In this document: positions 7,934-15,469 of the stretch, one piece after another | Numbering within the stretch: the stretch's first letter is position 1 | How the letters are laid out: each line of letters opens with the position of its first letter | Origin: Sphingomonadales bacterium | GTDB lineage: Bacteria > Pseudomonadota > Alphaproteobacteria > Sphingomonadales > Sphingomonadaceae | Assembly: GCA_016721875.1 (NCBI GenBank) | Contig: JADKHG010000001.1 | Span: 531,815 to 595,814, forward strand | DNA length: 64,000 nt | Direction of reading: 5' to 3' | Translations under genes and position numbers: made by a program | The notes under the pieces: generated by a model | What the model saw: only the letters and a program-made list of their open reading frames with translations | Databases searched by the model: none | Told to the model about the DNA's origin: nothing

Positions 7934-8616
7934 TTTCGTACCACCACCCAGCGGACGCGACCGTCAATTCCCGACACCCGCCTGCTGCGGTTCGCGGTCC
8001 ACATCACCCAGGGGCGAGCAGCATAATCGGGCAGCATCCACGTCCTTTCCAGCCAGACATTGCGATCGACTTCGCTGCTGATCTTATAAGCAGCTTCAAA
8101 GTCGGGGGATAGCAAAAGGATAGCGGGTTGGCCGCTATGCTCTTCGATCTGTGACAGGAAGGTTGAAAGCTCGGACAGTATTAGCGCTCGGTCCGGCCTT
8201 TTGGTGCAACTGCCCGAAAAGTCGAGCTCAACCGCTGGCGGCAGCGCGCCGTTCAGCCTGGGCACAGTGGTGATGAACAAGGTCGCCTGATCGGTCGCCA
8301 GACGGCAAATGTCGAAGCGATGCAGCGCACCGTAACGGATGCCCGCTTCGCGCACAGCTTCAAGATTGCTGGCAAATTGTTTGTCGCGTCGCTCGGCCCC
8401 GCGCGTCGCAGTCAGATAAGCAAAATCGACCCCGGTCGCACCAAGGCTGGGCCAGAAGGGCTTGCCATTATCCTCATCGACCACCACCCCCTGCACCGAA
8501 AATTCGTCGCGTGACGGTGTCCAGCCGGTGATGACATTCCAGATAACAAAGGCGAGCAACAGCAACGCAAGCGCGATAGCCGCCAGCCGCCATTGCCTGA
8601 ATTTGCCCCCTCGCAT
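7930..8616 (-). CDS. GH25-like lysozyme domain protein, membrane-anchored
   Basis: A 228-aa protein with an N-terminal transmembrane anchor (about residues 9-28, LAAIALALLLLAFVIWNVI) and a periplasmic glycoside hydrolase family 25 (N-acetylmuramidase) barrel. GH25-like features: FAYLTATRG (about 66-74), FASNLEAVREAGIRYGALHRF, and LPPAVELDFSG where the catalytic DxE pair is expected. Here that position reads ELD and not DLE, and the N-terminal GID-type aspartate is replaced by V, so activity is uncertain. It overlaps cdd by 4 bp. Confidence 0.75.
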   Translation of the reverse strand: MRGGKFRQWRLAAIALALLLLAFVIWNVITGWTPSRDEFSVQGVVVDEDNGKPFWPSLGATGVDFAYLTATRGAERRDKQFASNLEAVREAGIRYGALHRFDICRLATDQATLFITTVPRLNGALPPAVELDFSGSCTKRPDRALILSELSTFLSQIEEHSGQPAILLLSPDFEAAYKISSEVDRNVWLERTWMLPDYAARPWVMWTANRSRRVSGIDGRVRWVVVRK

Positions 8617-8637
8617 GTATCGCCCCTTAACCCCGTA

Positions 8638-9120
8638 TCACTGCTTGATATGCAACACGCAGATCAGCGTGAACAGCCGACGGGCGGTTGGAAAATCGAT
8701 CTCGATTTTGCCCTCCAGCCGCTCGATCAGCAATTCAGCCGCCGCGTTATGGACGCCGCGCCGCGCCATGTCGATGGTTTCAATCTCGGACGCGGTCGCC
8801 TTGCGGATCGCCTGATAATAGCTGTCGCAAATCGCGAAATATTCGCGCACCGGCCGCTGGAACCGGCCAAGGCCCAGAATTAGCGTTTCTTGCGGACTGC
8901 CATCCTCGCGGGATATATCCCAGATCAGCCGCCCTTCGGTAACGCTGAGCTTCAAACGATATGGCCCCGCATAACCATCGCCCATGTCGCGCAGCGGCTT
9001 GAAGACATTGTCCTCGATCAGGTCGAAAATCGCGACCCGCCGTTCCTGTTCGATATCAGCGTTGCGACGCAAAATGGTCGCCTCGTCAAGCTCGACAGAG
9101 ATGATGCGCGGATCGGACAT
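8638..9120 (-). CDS. UPF0262 family protein
   Basis: A 160-aa cytoplasmic protein matching the alphaproteobacterial UPF0262 family (DPRIISVELDEATILRRN at the start; RGVHNAAAELLIERLEGK and FPTARRLFTLICVLH near the end). Function unknown. GAGGG precedes the ATG at normal spacing. It is first in a minus-strand run with the GH25-like gene (21 bp gap) and cdd, and divergent from dnaB. Confidence 0.88.
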   Translation of the reverse strand: MSDPRIISVELDEATILRRNADIEQERRVAIFDLIEDNVFKPLRDMGDGYAGPYRLKLSVTEGRLIWDISREDGSPQETLILGLGRFQRPVREYFAICDSYYQAIRKATASEIETIDMARRGVHNAAAELLIERLEGKIEIDFPTARRLFTLICVLHIKQ

Positions 9121-9256
9121 TTTGTCCCTCTAGCCGATGCGGCGGCGCGGGCAAGGGGCCAGCAGTAAATTGTCCACAGCCCTGTCCCCCACACTGTCCC
9201 CATATCTATTTTTTGCACCCCTTGTCTCGGCTTCCATGCTAATCGATAGCAACACC

Positions 9257-10759
9257 ATGGCCGAACCAATCCGACTTGCCGCCTCGAATGATGGCGAACC
9301 GCAGCGTCTGCCGCGCAATGTCGAGGCAGAGGCCGCGTTTCTGGGTGCTTTGCTGATCGACAACCGCATTCTTGAAGATGTATCGATCAAGCTGACACCG
9401 GACCATTTTTTCGAGCCGCTGCACGGTCGTATTTACGAACAGATATTAAAACTAGTTGACCGCAACATGCTGGTCACACCAGTGACGCTGAAGCCGTTGT
9501 TCGAAGCCGACGAAACGATGAAAGAACTCGGCGGCCCGGCTTATCTGGTCAAGATGACCGCCGATGGATCGGGGCTTATCGGCGCGCGCGATTTCGCCCA
9601 GCAGATTTATGACCTGGCGCTTTTGCGCGAACTGGTTTCGGTCGGTCGCGGACTGGTAGAAGGCGCGCTTGATACCAGCGAAGCGGTCGATCCCAAGGCG
9701 CAGATCGAAAACGCCGAATCAGCGTTGTATAAAGTTGCCGAGGGTGACGGCGAAACCGGAAGCATGAAAAGCTTCCTCGCCGCCTCTACCGAAGCTATTA
9801 AAAATGTCGAAAAGGCGCTGAATTCGGGTGGCCATCTGTCGGGGGTCACCACCGGGCTCGACAGCATCAATTCCAAATGCGGCGGCCTGCACAACAGCGA
9901 CCTTATCATTCTTGCCGGACGTCCCGGCATGGGTAAGACCTCGCTTGCCACCAACATCGCCTTTAACGCGGCGCAACGCTGGTTGCGCGACCGCGAAGAC
10001 GGGATTGACGAAGCCAAAAGCGTTGGCGCGAAGACAGCCTTTTTCAGCCTCGAAATGTCCGCCGACCAGCTGGCGACGCGTATCCTGGCCGAACAGTCGG
10101 GAATCTCGTCTGAATCGCTACGCATGGGCAAGATCAGCCGCGACGATTTCCGCGAATTGTCGCGCGCATCGCGTGAGTTGCAGGAATTGCCGCTTTATAT
10201 CGACGACACGCCTGCCCTGACCATCGCCGCACTGCGCACACGTGCACGACGGTTGCAACGCAAGCACGGCATCGGCCTGATCGTGGTCGATTATCTTCAG
10301 CTGTTGCAAGGTTCCGGTCGTTCATCGGACAACCGCGTCAACGAAATCTCCGAAATCTCGCGCGGCCTGAAAACGCTGGCGAAGGAATTGCAGGTTCCCG
10401 TGATCGCGCTCTCGCAGCTGAGCCGTGCAGTCGAACAGCGCGAGGATAAGCGCCCTCAGCTGTCCGACTTGCGAGAATCTGGCTCGATCGAGCAGGACGC
10501 CGACATGGTCTGGTTTGTGTTCCGCGAGGATTATTATGTCGCCGCACGCGAGCCCAAACATGGCGCCGAAGGCGATGTGAAGGCGACCGAGGATTATGAA
10601 AAATGGCGGCAGGAAATGGAGCGCGTCTTCGGGGTCGCCGAGCTGATCGTCGCCAAACAGCGCCACGGCTCGACCGGCAAAGTCCGCATGAAGTTTGAAG
10701 CCAAGATCACCAAGTTCAGCGATCTGGCCGATGACAATTATGATCAGGGCTATGACTAG
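9257..10759 (+). CDS. dnaB: Replicative DNA helicase DnaB
   Basis: Hexameric 5'-3' helicase of the replication fork. At about 500 aa, it has an N-terminal domain (RNVEAEAAFLGALLIDNR, about 20-120), a linker, and a RecA-like ATPase domain: Walker A AGRPGMGKTS (about 220-230), Walker B LIVVDYLQLL (about 338-347) and the H3/H4 region ALSQLSRAVEQREDKRP. The start MAEPIRLAASNDG at 9257 fits homologues; no strong ribosome-binding site is visible, and an in-frame ATG at 9239 or earlier cannot be excluded. A bidirectional terminator-like hairpin follows. Confidence 0.95.
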   Translation: MAEPIRLAASNDGEPQRLPRNVEAEAAFLGALLIDNRILEDVSIKLTPDHFFEPLHGRIYEQILKLVDRNMLVTPVTLKPLFEADETMKELGGPAYLVKMTADGSGLIGARDFAQQIYDLALLRELVSVGRGLVEGALDTSEAVDPKAQIENAESALYKVAEGDGETGSMKSFLAASTEAIKNVEKALNSGGHLSGVTTGLDSINSKCGGLHNSDLIILAGRPGMGKTSLATNIAFNAAQRWLRDREDGIDEAKSVGAKTAFFSLEMSADQLATRILAEQSGISSESLRMGKISRDDFRELSRASRELQELPLYIDDTPALTIAALRTRARRLQRKHGIGLIVVDYLQLLQGSGRSSDNRVNEISEISRGLKTLAKELQVPVIALSQLSRAVEQREDKRPQLSDLRESGSIEQDADMVWFVFREDYYVAAREPKHGAEGDVKATEDYEKWRQEMERVFGVAELIVAKQRHGSTGKVRMKFEAKITKFSDLADDNYDQGYD

Positions 10760-10764
10760 TTAAA

Positions 10765-10785
10765 CCCTCTCCCTCAGGGGAGAGG
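10765..10785. terminator. Hairpin between convergent dnaB and ubiG
   Basis: CCCTCTCCCTCAGGGGAGAG followed by G forms a stem of about 8 bp with a minimal loop, in the 30-bp gap between the two convergent stops. It resembles the CCCTCTCC/GGAGAGGG hairpin at 22130-22149, suggesting a shared terminator-like repeat. Confidence 0.6.
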
Positions 10786-10789
10786 AGGA

Positions 10790-11536
10790 TTAGGCGAACC
10801 GTGCCGCCAATATATAATTCAGCGCCTTGTTCGCACTCAGATGCAATCCCTTGAGCGGCGAGAAGCCAATCCCCTCAGACTCGACCGCCTCCAGCCCGGC
10901 ATCAGAGAGTAAAGCCGTCAATTCTTCGGGCGTCAGAAACTGGTCCCAATTGTGCGTACCGCGCGGAACCTGCCCCAGCCGCTCAGCCGCCTCGACCAGA
11001 AACAGCTTTGATGCCGCTGTGCGATTGGGGGTGGACAGTATCATCAGCCCTTCGGGTTTCAAGTGCGCCGTCAGTTCCGCGACAAAGGCAGCCGGATCGG
11101 TAACATGCTCAATCACCTCCATCGAGGTGACCAGATCAAACTGCCCAAGTCCCTGCGCCGACAATTCTCCTGCGCGGTAATCAATCGAAAGCCCGGCCCC
11201 AGCTGCATGCGCCTTTGCCGCAGCGATATTCTCTGCTGCGGCATCAACCCCGGTCACAGCTGCCCCCATCCGCGCCAGCGGTTCGCACAACAGCCCCGCA
11301 CCGCAACCGACATCGAGCGCGCTTTTGCCCGCCAGAGGTTTCATCGATCGCTCATCAGCGCCGAAATGCGCATTGATCGCGCGGCGGATGAAAGCCAGCC
11401 GCACCGGGTTGAGTTTATGCAGCATCGCGCTCGAACCCATTGGGTCCCACCAGTCTGCCGCCAACGCGCCGAAATGCGCGGCTTCATTTGGGTCGATAGT
11501 AGTTTTTGTTGCCTGAGCCATGCTTGCTTTTGTCAT
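10790..11536 (-). CDS. ubiG: Ubiquinone biosynthesis O-methyltransferase UbiG
   Basis: SAM-dependent methyltransferase making the two O-methylations of ubiquinone synthesis. It is 248 aa, with UbiG N-terminal motif HFGALAADWWDPMGSSAMLHKLNPVR, class I SAM motif LDVGCGAGLLCEPLARMG (about 73-90), and the acidic end of strand 2 GVDAAAENI; the later conserved GTHNWDQFLTPEEL is also present. AGGAT precedes the ATG. It is convergent with dnaB and divergent from lysC. Confidence 0.95.
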   Translation of the reverse strand: MTKASMAQATKTTIDPNEAAHFGALAADWWDPMGSSAMLHKLNPVRLAFIRRAINAHFGADERSMKPLAGKSALDVGCGAGLLCEPLARMGAAVTGVDAAAENIAAAKAHAAGAGLSIDYRAGELSAQGLGQFDLVTSMEVIEHVTDPAAFVAELTAHLKPEGLMILSTPNRTAASKLFLVEAAERLGQVPRGTHNWDQFLTPEELTALLSDAGLEAVESEGIGFSPLKGLHLSANKALNYILAARFA

Positions 11537-11602
11537 ATCCTGTCCCTATCAGCGCCGCAGTTTGCAACAAAGCCATAAACGACCAAGGGGCTGAGCCAAA
11601 CC

Positions 11603-12859
11603 ATGGCACGCATTGTAATGAAATTTGGCGGCACGTCGATGGCGGGGACCGAGCGGATCAGGCGGGTCGCGCAGATTGTGAAACGTCAGGCCGAACGCGG
11701 CGACGAAGTCGCAGTCGTGGTCTCGGCCATGTCGGGCGAAACCGATCGGTTGGTCGGTTTTTGCCGAGAGGCGAACCCACTTTACGACCCTGCCGAATAT
11801 GATGTCGTGGTGGCATCGGGTGAACAGGTTACCTCGGGTCTGCTCGCTATCACTTTGCAAGCGCTCGGCTGCAAGGCGCGCAGCTGGCTCGGCTGGCAAT
11901 TGCCCGTCCACACCGACACCGCGCATGCCAAGGCGCGCATCGGCACGATCGACAGTGAAGAATTGCTTGCCTCTATGGCGGGCGGGACGATTGCGGTGAT
12001 CCCCGGCTTTCAGGGGCTGACCGACGACAACCGCATCACCACTTTGGGCCGGGGCGGGTCGGATACTTCGGCGGTAGCGGTTGCTGCTGCAGTCAAGGCC
12101 GACCGCTGCGACATCTACACAGACGTTGACGGCGTCTATACCACTGACCCGCGCATTGTCGCACGCGCGCGCAAGTTGAAAGCCGTCACTTACGAAGAAA
12201 TGCTCGAACTGGCCTCGGTCGGATCGAAGGTTTTGCAGACCCGCTCGGTGGGCCTCGCCATGAAGGAAGGGGTGCGTGTGCAGGTGCTGTCCTCCTTCAT
12301 CGACGACAACGCCCCCGCCGCCGACACCATCCCCGGCACCATGATCGTGACCGACGAAGAATTGGAGAATGCAAACGTGGAACGCCAGCTGATCACCGGC
12401 ATTGCCGCCGACAAGAATGAGGCGAAAGTCACCCTGACCCGCGTCCCCGACCGCCCCGGCGCGGTGGCGCATATCTTCGCGCCGCTGTCAGAGGCGAATA
12501 TCAACGTCGATATGATCATCCAGAATGTCGGCCGCGACAAGGGTGAGACCGACGTAACCTTCACCGTCCCCCAAGCAGATCTGGCGCGCGCCACCGATGT
12601 GTTGCAAAACCAGCGCGAAGCCATTGGCTACAATCGCTTGATCCCGGATACCAAGGTCGCGAAAATCTCGGTCGTCGGCGTGGGGATGAAGAGCCATGCC
12701 GGCGTTGCTTCTACGATGTTCACCGCGCTGGCGGATCGCAAGATCAACATTCAGGCAATCTCGACCTCGGAGATCAAGGTTTCGGTGCTGATTGACGAGG
12801 ATGAGACCGAACTCGCAGTGCGGGTGTTGCATACCGCCTATGGGTTGGATGCGGATTGA
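11603..12859 (+). CDS. lysC: Aspartate kinase
   Basis: Phosphorylates aspartate, the first step toward Lys, Thr, Met and Ile. It is 418 aa, with an N-terminal kinase domain starting with the signature VMKFGGTSMAG, the internal GRGGSDTSAVA nucleotide-site motif and TDVDGVYTTDPR, and two C-terminal ACT domains (about 265-418; VGVGMKSHAGVASTMF) that in this family give feedback inhibition, usually by Lys and/or Thr. It is a monocistronic arrangement here: ubiG is divergent upstream and a small immunity-like gene is convergent 5 bp downstream. Confidence 0.97.
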   Translation: MARIVMKFGGTSMAGTERIRRVAQIVKRQAERGDEVAVVVSAMSGETDRLVGFCREANPLYDPAEYDVVVASGEQVTSGLLAITLQALGCKARSWLGWQLPVHTDTAHAKARIGTIDSEELLASMAGGTIAVIPGFQGLTDDNRITTLGRGGSDTSAVAVAAAVKADRCDIYTDVDGVYTTDPRIVARARKLKAVTYEEMLELASVGSKVLQTRSVGLAMKEGVRVQVLSSFIDDNAPAADTIPGTMIVTDEELENANVERQLITGIAADKNEAKVTLTRVPDRPGAVAHIFAPLSEANINVDMIIQNVGRDKGETDVTFTVPQADLARATDVLQNQREAIGYNRLIPDTKVAKISVVGVGMKSHAGVASTMFTALADRKINIQAISTSEIKVSVLIDEDETELAVRVLHTAYGLDAD

Positions 12860-12863
12860 AGTT

Positions 12864-13292
12864 TTAGTTAACTGTTGCGTCCGAATCAGGCAGGTTAAGC
12901 GTCTTACGAAAAGTGTCATTTTCTTCAGCGGGACGCTTTAAGGCTCTATGGTATAGGATACCAAGTTCGGCCTTATATCCAGGCCGGTCGGCCCAAATTT
13001 CTAGATCGGCTTGTATCAACAACGAAAGCACGTCCCCAGGATAATAAGCTCCCTCAAACAGCGGATCAACACGGAGCTTTGGCCAGACGAGGTCGAGAAC
13101 ATAGGGATATCCGTCGTGCTGGGCGACAAGGCGTCCGATTTCCCAATCGGTCAGTTGGCACAAAGGCTTTTTCCACGACCTCAAAATGTCCCTAACTAAT
13201 GGTGTAGGTGCATTTTCCAGGTCTTCGGGGTCACCGACATCAATGCCAGTTAGCAGTTCCAGCGATAGAGAAAAATCAGTTTGGGCCATCAT
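12864..13292 (-). CDS. CdiI-like contact-dependent inhibition immunity protein, no toxin nearby
   Basis: A 142-aa soluble protein resembling the CDI immunity family typified by the pattern seen here: KPLCQLTDWEIGRLVAQ, then YVLDLVWPKLRVDPLFEG and the diagnostic YYPGDVLSLLI (about residues 80-95). Immunity proteins bind and neutralise a cognate CdiA toxin domain; no CdiA/CdiB gene is in the window. Base composition is visibly lower in GC than the flanking lysC, suggesting acquisition. The stop is 5 bp from that of the convergent lysC. ATG at 13292 was preferred over 13289 or a TTG at 13301. Confidence 0.7.
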   Translation of the reverse strand: MMAQTDFSLSLELLTGIDVGDPEDLENAPTPLVRDILRSWKKPLCQLTDWEIGRLVAQHDGYPYVLDLVWPKLRVDPLFEGAYYPGDVLSLLIQADLEIWADRPGYKAELGILYHRALKRPAEENDTFRKTLNLPDSDATVN

Positions 13293-13381
13293 CAAATCCA
13301 AGATGGTGACCGAATTACGCAGTAGAAAGGATTTTTACAATTCCCTTGCCTCGAAAGCATTGCCACAGTTAGAGCAGCGCC

Positions 13382-13474
13382 ATGACCAAACTCGCCCACC
13401 TCATGAAACGCGGCACGGAATTTCTGGGTTGCGAGGTCGCCATCCTTGGCGGCGCAATATCGATTGATGCTTGA
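13382..13474 (+). pseudogene. 5' fragment of a nitronate monooxygenase gene (copy A)
   Basis: Thirty codons starting MTKLAHLMKRGTEFLGCEVA and then stopping. They match the first 27 residues of the nitronate monooxygenase copy at 14159 at 21 of 27 positions; DNA identity over the same stretch is roughly 75%, with the first 12 bases identical. The homology ends at the point where vapBC begins. It is either a remnant of the original gene 5' end left after vapBC insertion, or the 5' end of a diverged second copy. Confidence 0.7.
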
Positions 13475-13476
13475 TC

Positions 13477-13493
13477 GTATATCCCGTATATAC
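13477..13493. promoter_or_regulatory. Palindrome upstream of vapB, probable VapBC operator
   Basis: GTATAT-CCCGT-ATATAC, perfect 6-bp arms, ending 6 bp before the vapB ATG. Toxin-antitoxin operons of this type are usually autorepressed by the antitoxin or complex binding such palindromes over the promoter. The role is inferred from position and symmetry. Confidence 0.6.
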
Positions 13494-13499
13494 ATAACC

Positions 13500-13766
13500 A
13501 TGAACGCGACCGTCAAAACCAACGCATTCAAAAGTGGAAACAGTGTCGCTGTGCGTCTGCCCAAGGCTTTTGGCATCAAGGAAGGTGACGTGCTGCAAAT
13601 CAAGCGCAACGGGACGTTGATCGAAATTCGCCCTGAGTTTAATCCAGAAGAGCAGCGGGCACGGTTGACTGAAATGGTTCGCAAGCTGAACGAACTTGGG
13701 CCGGTTGTCGGAGGCAATCCCGACGATGGGCGCATCGAATTCCCAGACCGCCCCGGCCTTTATTGA
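13500..13766 (+). CDS. vapB: VapB-type antitoxin (AbrB/SpoVT fold)
   Basis: An 88-aa antitoxin. The N-terminal AbrB-like swapped-hairpin DNA-binding domain is clear: KTNAFKSGNSVAVRLPKAFG then EGDVLQIKRNGTLIEIRP (residues 5-50). The C-terminal tail (about 50-88) is charged, then Gly/Pro-rich, and would wrap around the toxin. The start at 13500 was chosen because it follows the operator palindrome and gives the typical family N-terminus. The stop is 3 bp from the vapC start. Confidence 0.87.
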   Translation: MNATVKTNAFKSGNSVAVRLPKAFGIKEGDVLQIKRNGTLIEIRPEFNPEEQRARLTEMVRKLNELGPVVGGNPDDGRIEFPDRPGLY

Positions 13767-13769
13767 ACC

Positions 13770-14162
13770 TTGGCTATCCTCCTAGACACCAGCATCGCAA
13801 TCCATCTGCGCGACGATGGCGGCGTCATTGGCAAGCGCATTTCCAATGTGACAACGCAAGTCTTTTTGTCGTCAATTTCACGCGTCGAACTTGAGGGCGG
13901 TGTCGCATCTATTCCAGAATTGATGCCGCTGCGCCGTGCCAAGCTGGATGTGTTGCTGGACACTTTGGACATTATCGATTTTACCGACAAAATGGCAGAA
14001 ATTTATGGGGAAATTGTTGCGCGAGCGGGCTTTAACCGCCGCAAAATCATCGACCGTATGATAGCAGCTACGGCAATGGCGGCCGACCTCACCCTCATCA
14101 CCTCCAATGGCGACGACTTCGCCGACATTGAAGGACTAAAACTGGAATTCTGGAATCTATGA
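13770..14162 (+). CDS. vapC: VapC-type PIN-domain ribonuclease toxin
   Basis: A 130-aa PIN-domain endoribonuclease that inhibits translation, usually by cleaving tRNA or rRNA. Acidic active-site residues are visible: D6 in LLDTSIAIHL, E40 in SRVELEGG, an Asp in KIIDRMIAATA (about 94) and an acidic cluster in TSNGDDF (about 113). The start is TTG at 13770, 3 bp after vapB, consistent with translational coupling and low toxin dose. Its TGA stop overlaps the ATG of the nitronate monooxygenase copy as ATGA. Confidence 0.9.
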   Translation: MAILLDTSIAIHLRDDGGVIGKRISNVTTQVFLSSISRVELEGGVASIPELMPLRRAKLDVLLDTLDIIDFTDKMAEIYGEIVARAGFNRRKIIDRMIAATAMAADLTLITSNGDDFADIEGLKLEFWNL

Positions 14163-14823
14163 CCAAACTCTCTCACCTCATGTTCCGAGGCACCGAATTT
14201 CTTGGGTGCGAAACTGCCATAATGTGCGGCGCGATGTCGTGGGTTTCGGAGCGCAACCTTGTCTCCGCGATCAGCAATGCAGGCGGCTTTGGCGTGATTG
14301 CCTGCGGGGCGATGACTCCGGAATTGCTCGATGGAGAGATCGCCGCGACCAAGGCGATGACCACCAAGCCCTTTGGCGTCAACCTGATCACCATGCACCC
14401 GCAATTGTTCGATCTGATCGCGGTGTGCGGCAAGCATGCCGTCAGCCATATCGTGCTCGCAGGCGGCCTGCCGCCCAAGGGTGCGCTGGAGGCGATCAAG
14501 GAGACTGGCGCGAAGGTGATCTGCTTTGCTTGCTGCCGGTGATCCCGGTGCGCGCGCTGAAGAACAAGGGCACCGAGGAATTCACCGCCAAGCAGATTCA
14601 GGTCGCAGGGATGCTCGACCGGGGTGAAGTGGATATGGCCGCAGCACAGCTGGAGATCGAACATTTCTGGGCAGGCGCGCTGCGCCGCGCAGTGATCGAC
14701 GGTGATGTCGAAAGCGGCTCGATCATGGCAGGGCAATCGGTCGGGATGGTCGATAAGGAAGAGCCTGTCGCTGAGATCATCGCGACTTTGGTGGCCGAAG
14801 CGGAGGAAGCGCTGGCGCGGTAA
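14159..14823 (+). pseudogene. Nitronate monooxygenase (2-nitropropane dioxygenase-like), internally deleted
   Basis: The N-terminal frame (14159-14542) encodes about 124 good residues of an FMN-dependent nitronate monooxygenase (MTKLSHLMFRGTEFLGCETA; NAGGFGVIACGAM; then a junction after KVICFA). The C-terminal part continues in another frame (about 14525-14823: PVIPVRALKNKGTEEFTAKQ, then QLEIEHFWAGALRRAV and MAGQSVGMV). From memory of the family, roughly 100 central residues, including the FMN-phosphate and GIEGMEAGGH-like region, are missing, and the join is out of frame. It cannot make an active enzyme. It overlaps vapC by 4 bp. Confidence 0.85.
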
Positions 14824-14840
14824 TCCCGATAGCGATTCGG

Positions 14841-14935
14841 ATTAAAACCGCAGTGCTGAGCCTGTCGAAGCACGCCTCAAGGTTTACGCTAAACTGTGAA
14901 ACGCCCTTCGACAGGCTCAGGGCTGCGGTGTTGTG
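14841..14935. repeat. REP-type palindromic repeat pair, copy 2
   Basis: Same architecture as the element at 7375-7477: GTGCTGAGCCTGTCGAAGCA near 14853, CACGCCTCAAGG spacer start, and a 27-bp run at 14899-14925 identical to the first copy, in inverted orientation. It lies between the broken nitronate monooxygenase and the PH-domain operon. Confidence 0.85.
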
Positions 14936-15001
14936 TTATACGCAGGTGCTACAATGCAAACTGTCTTGCATCCGCAACACGGCCTCCGCATATATCGACA
15001 C

Positions 15002-15469
15002 ATGGACGAACCCGAACCGCTTATGCCGTTGGATCCCGAATATGTCGGGGTGATGCGGATCAGCAATGCGATATTCGCTGCCTTTCCGTTGATTGGCGCG
15101 CTGGTGCTAGAGCTGTCACAACTGACGGTGCCCGGACTATTCATCATTCCAGCAGCCTTGCTGGCTGCGTGGCTAGTGTTTGTCGTTCCGGGTCGACGCT
15201 ATGCCCGCTGGGGTTATCAACTGGGCAGCGACCGATTGCGGATTGTGCGTGGTTATTTGTTCTACAGCGACACCGTGGTACCGCTTGGCCGCATCCAGCA
15301 TATCGATGTCGATCAAGGGCCGATCATGCGCAGTCATGATCTGGCGACGCTGACAGTGCATACCGCAGGCAATCACAACAGCAGCGTTGCCCTGCCCGGA
15401 TTGCGTCATGACGACGCAATTGCGATGCGAGAGAGCATCCGCGATTATATCAAGGCAGCACAGGGTTGA
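15002..15469 (+). CDS. Bacterial PH-domain membrane protein (YdbS-like)
   Basis: A 155-aa protein with two adjacent membrane segments (about residues 20-38 and 42-60) followed by one bPH_2 domain (about 65-150), in which the family pattern YSDTVVPLGRIQHIDVDQGP is clear. The start at 15002 gives the usual short N-terminus, but no strong ribosome-binding site is seen; an in-frame ATG at 14954 is the alternative. It pairs with the larger PH-domain protein downstream (TTGA overlap). The YdbS/YdbT pair is found in many bacteria, with an unresolved envelope role. Confidence 0.8.
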   Translation: MDEPEPLMPLDPEYVGVMRISNAIFAAFPLIGALVLELSQLTVPGLFIIPAALLAAWLVFVVPGRRYARWGYQLGSDRLRIVRGYLFYSDTVVPLGRIQHIDVDQGPIMRSHDLATLTVHTAGNHNSSVALPGLRHDDAIAMRESIRDYIKAAQG

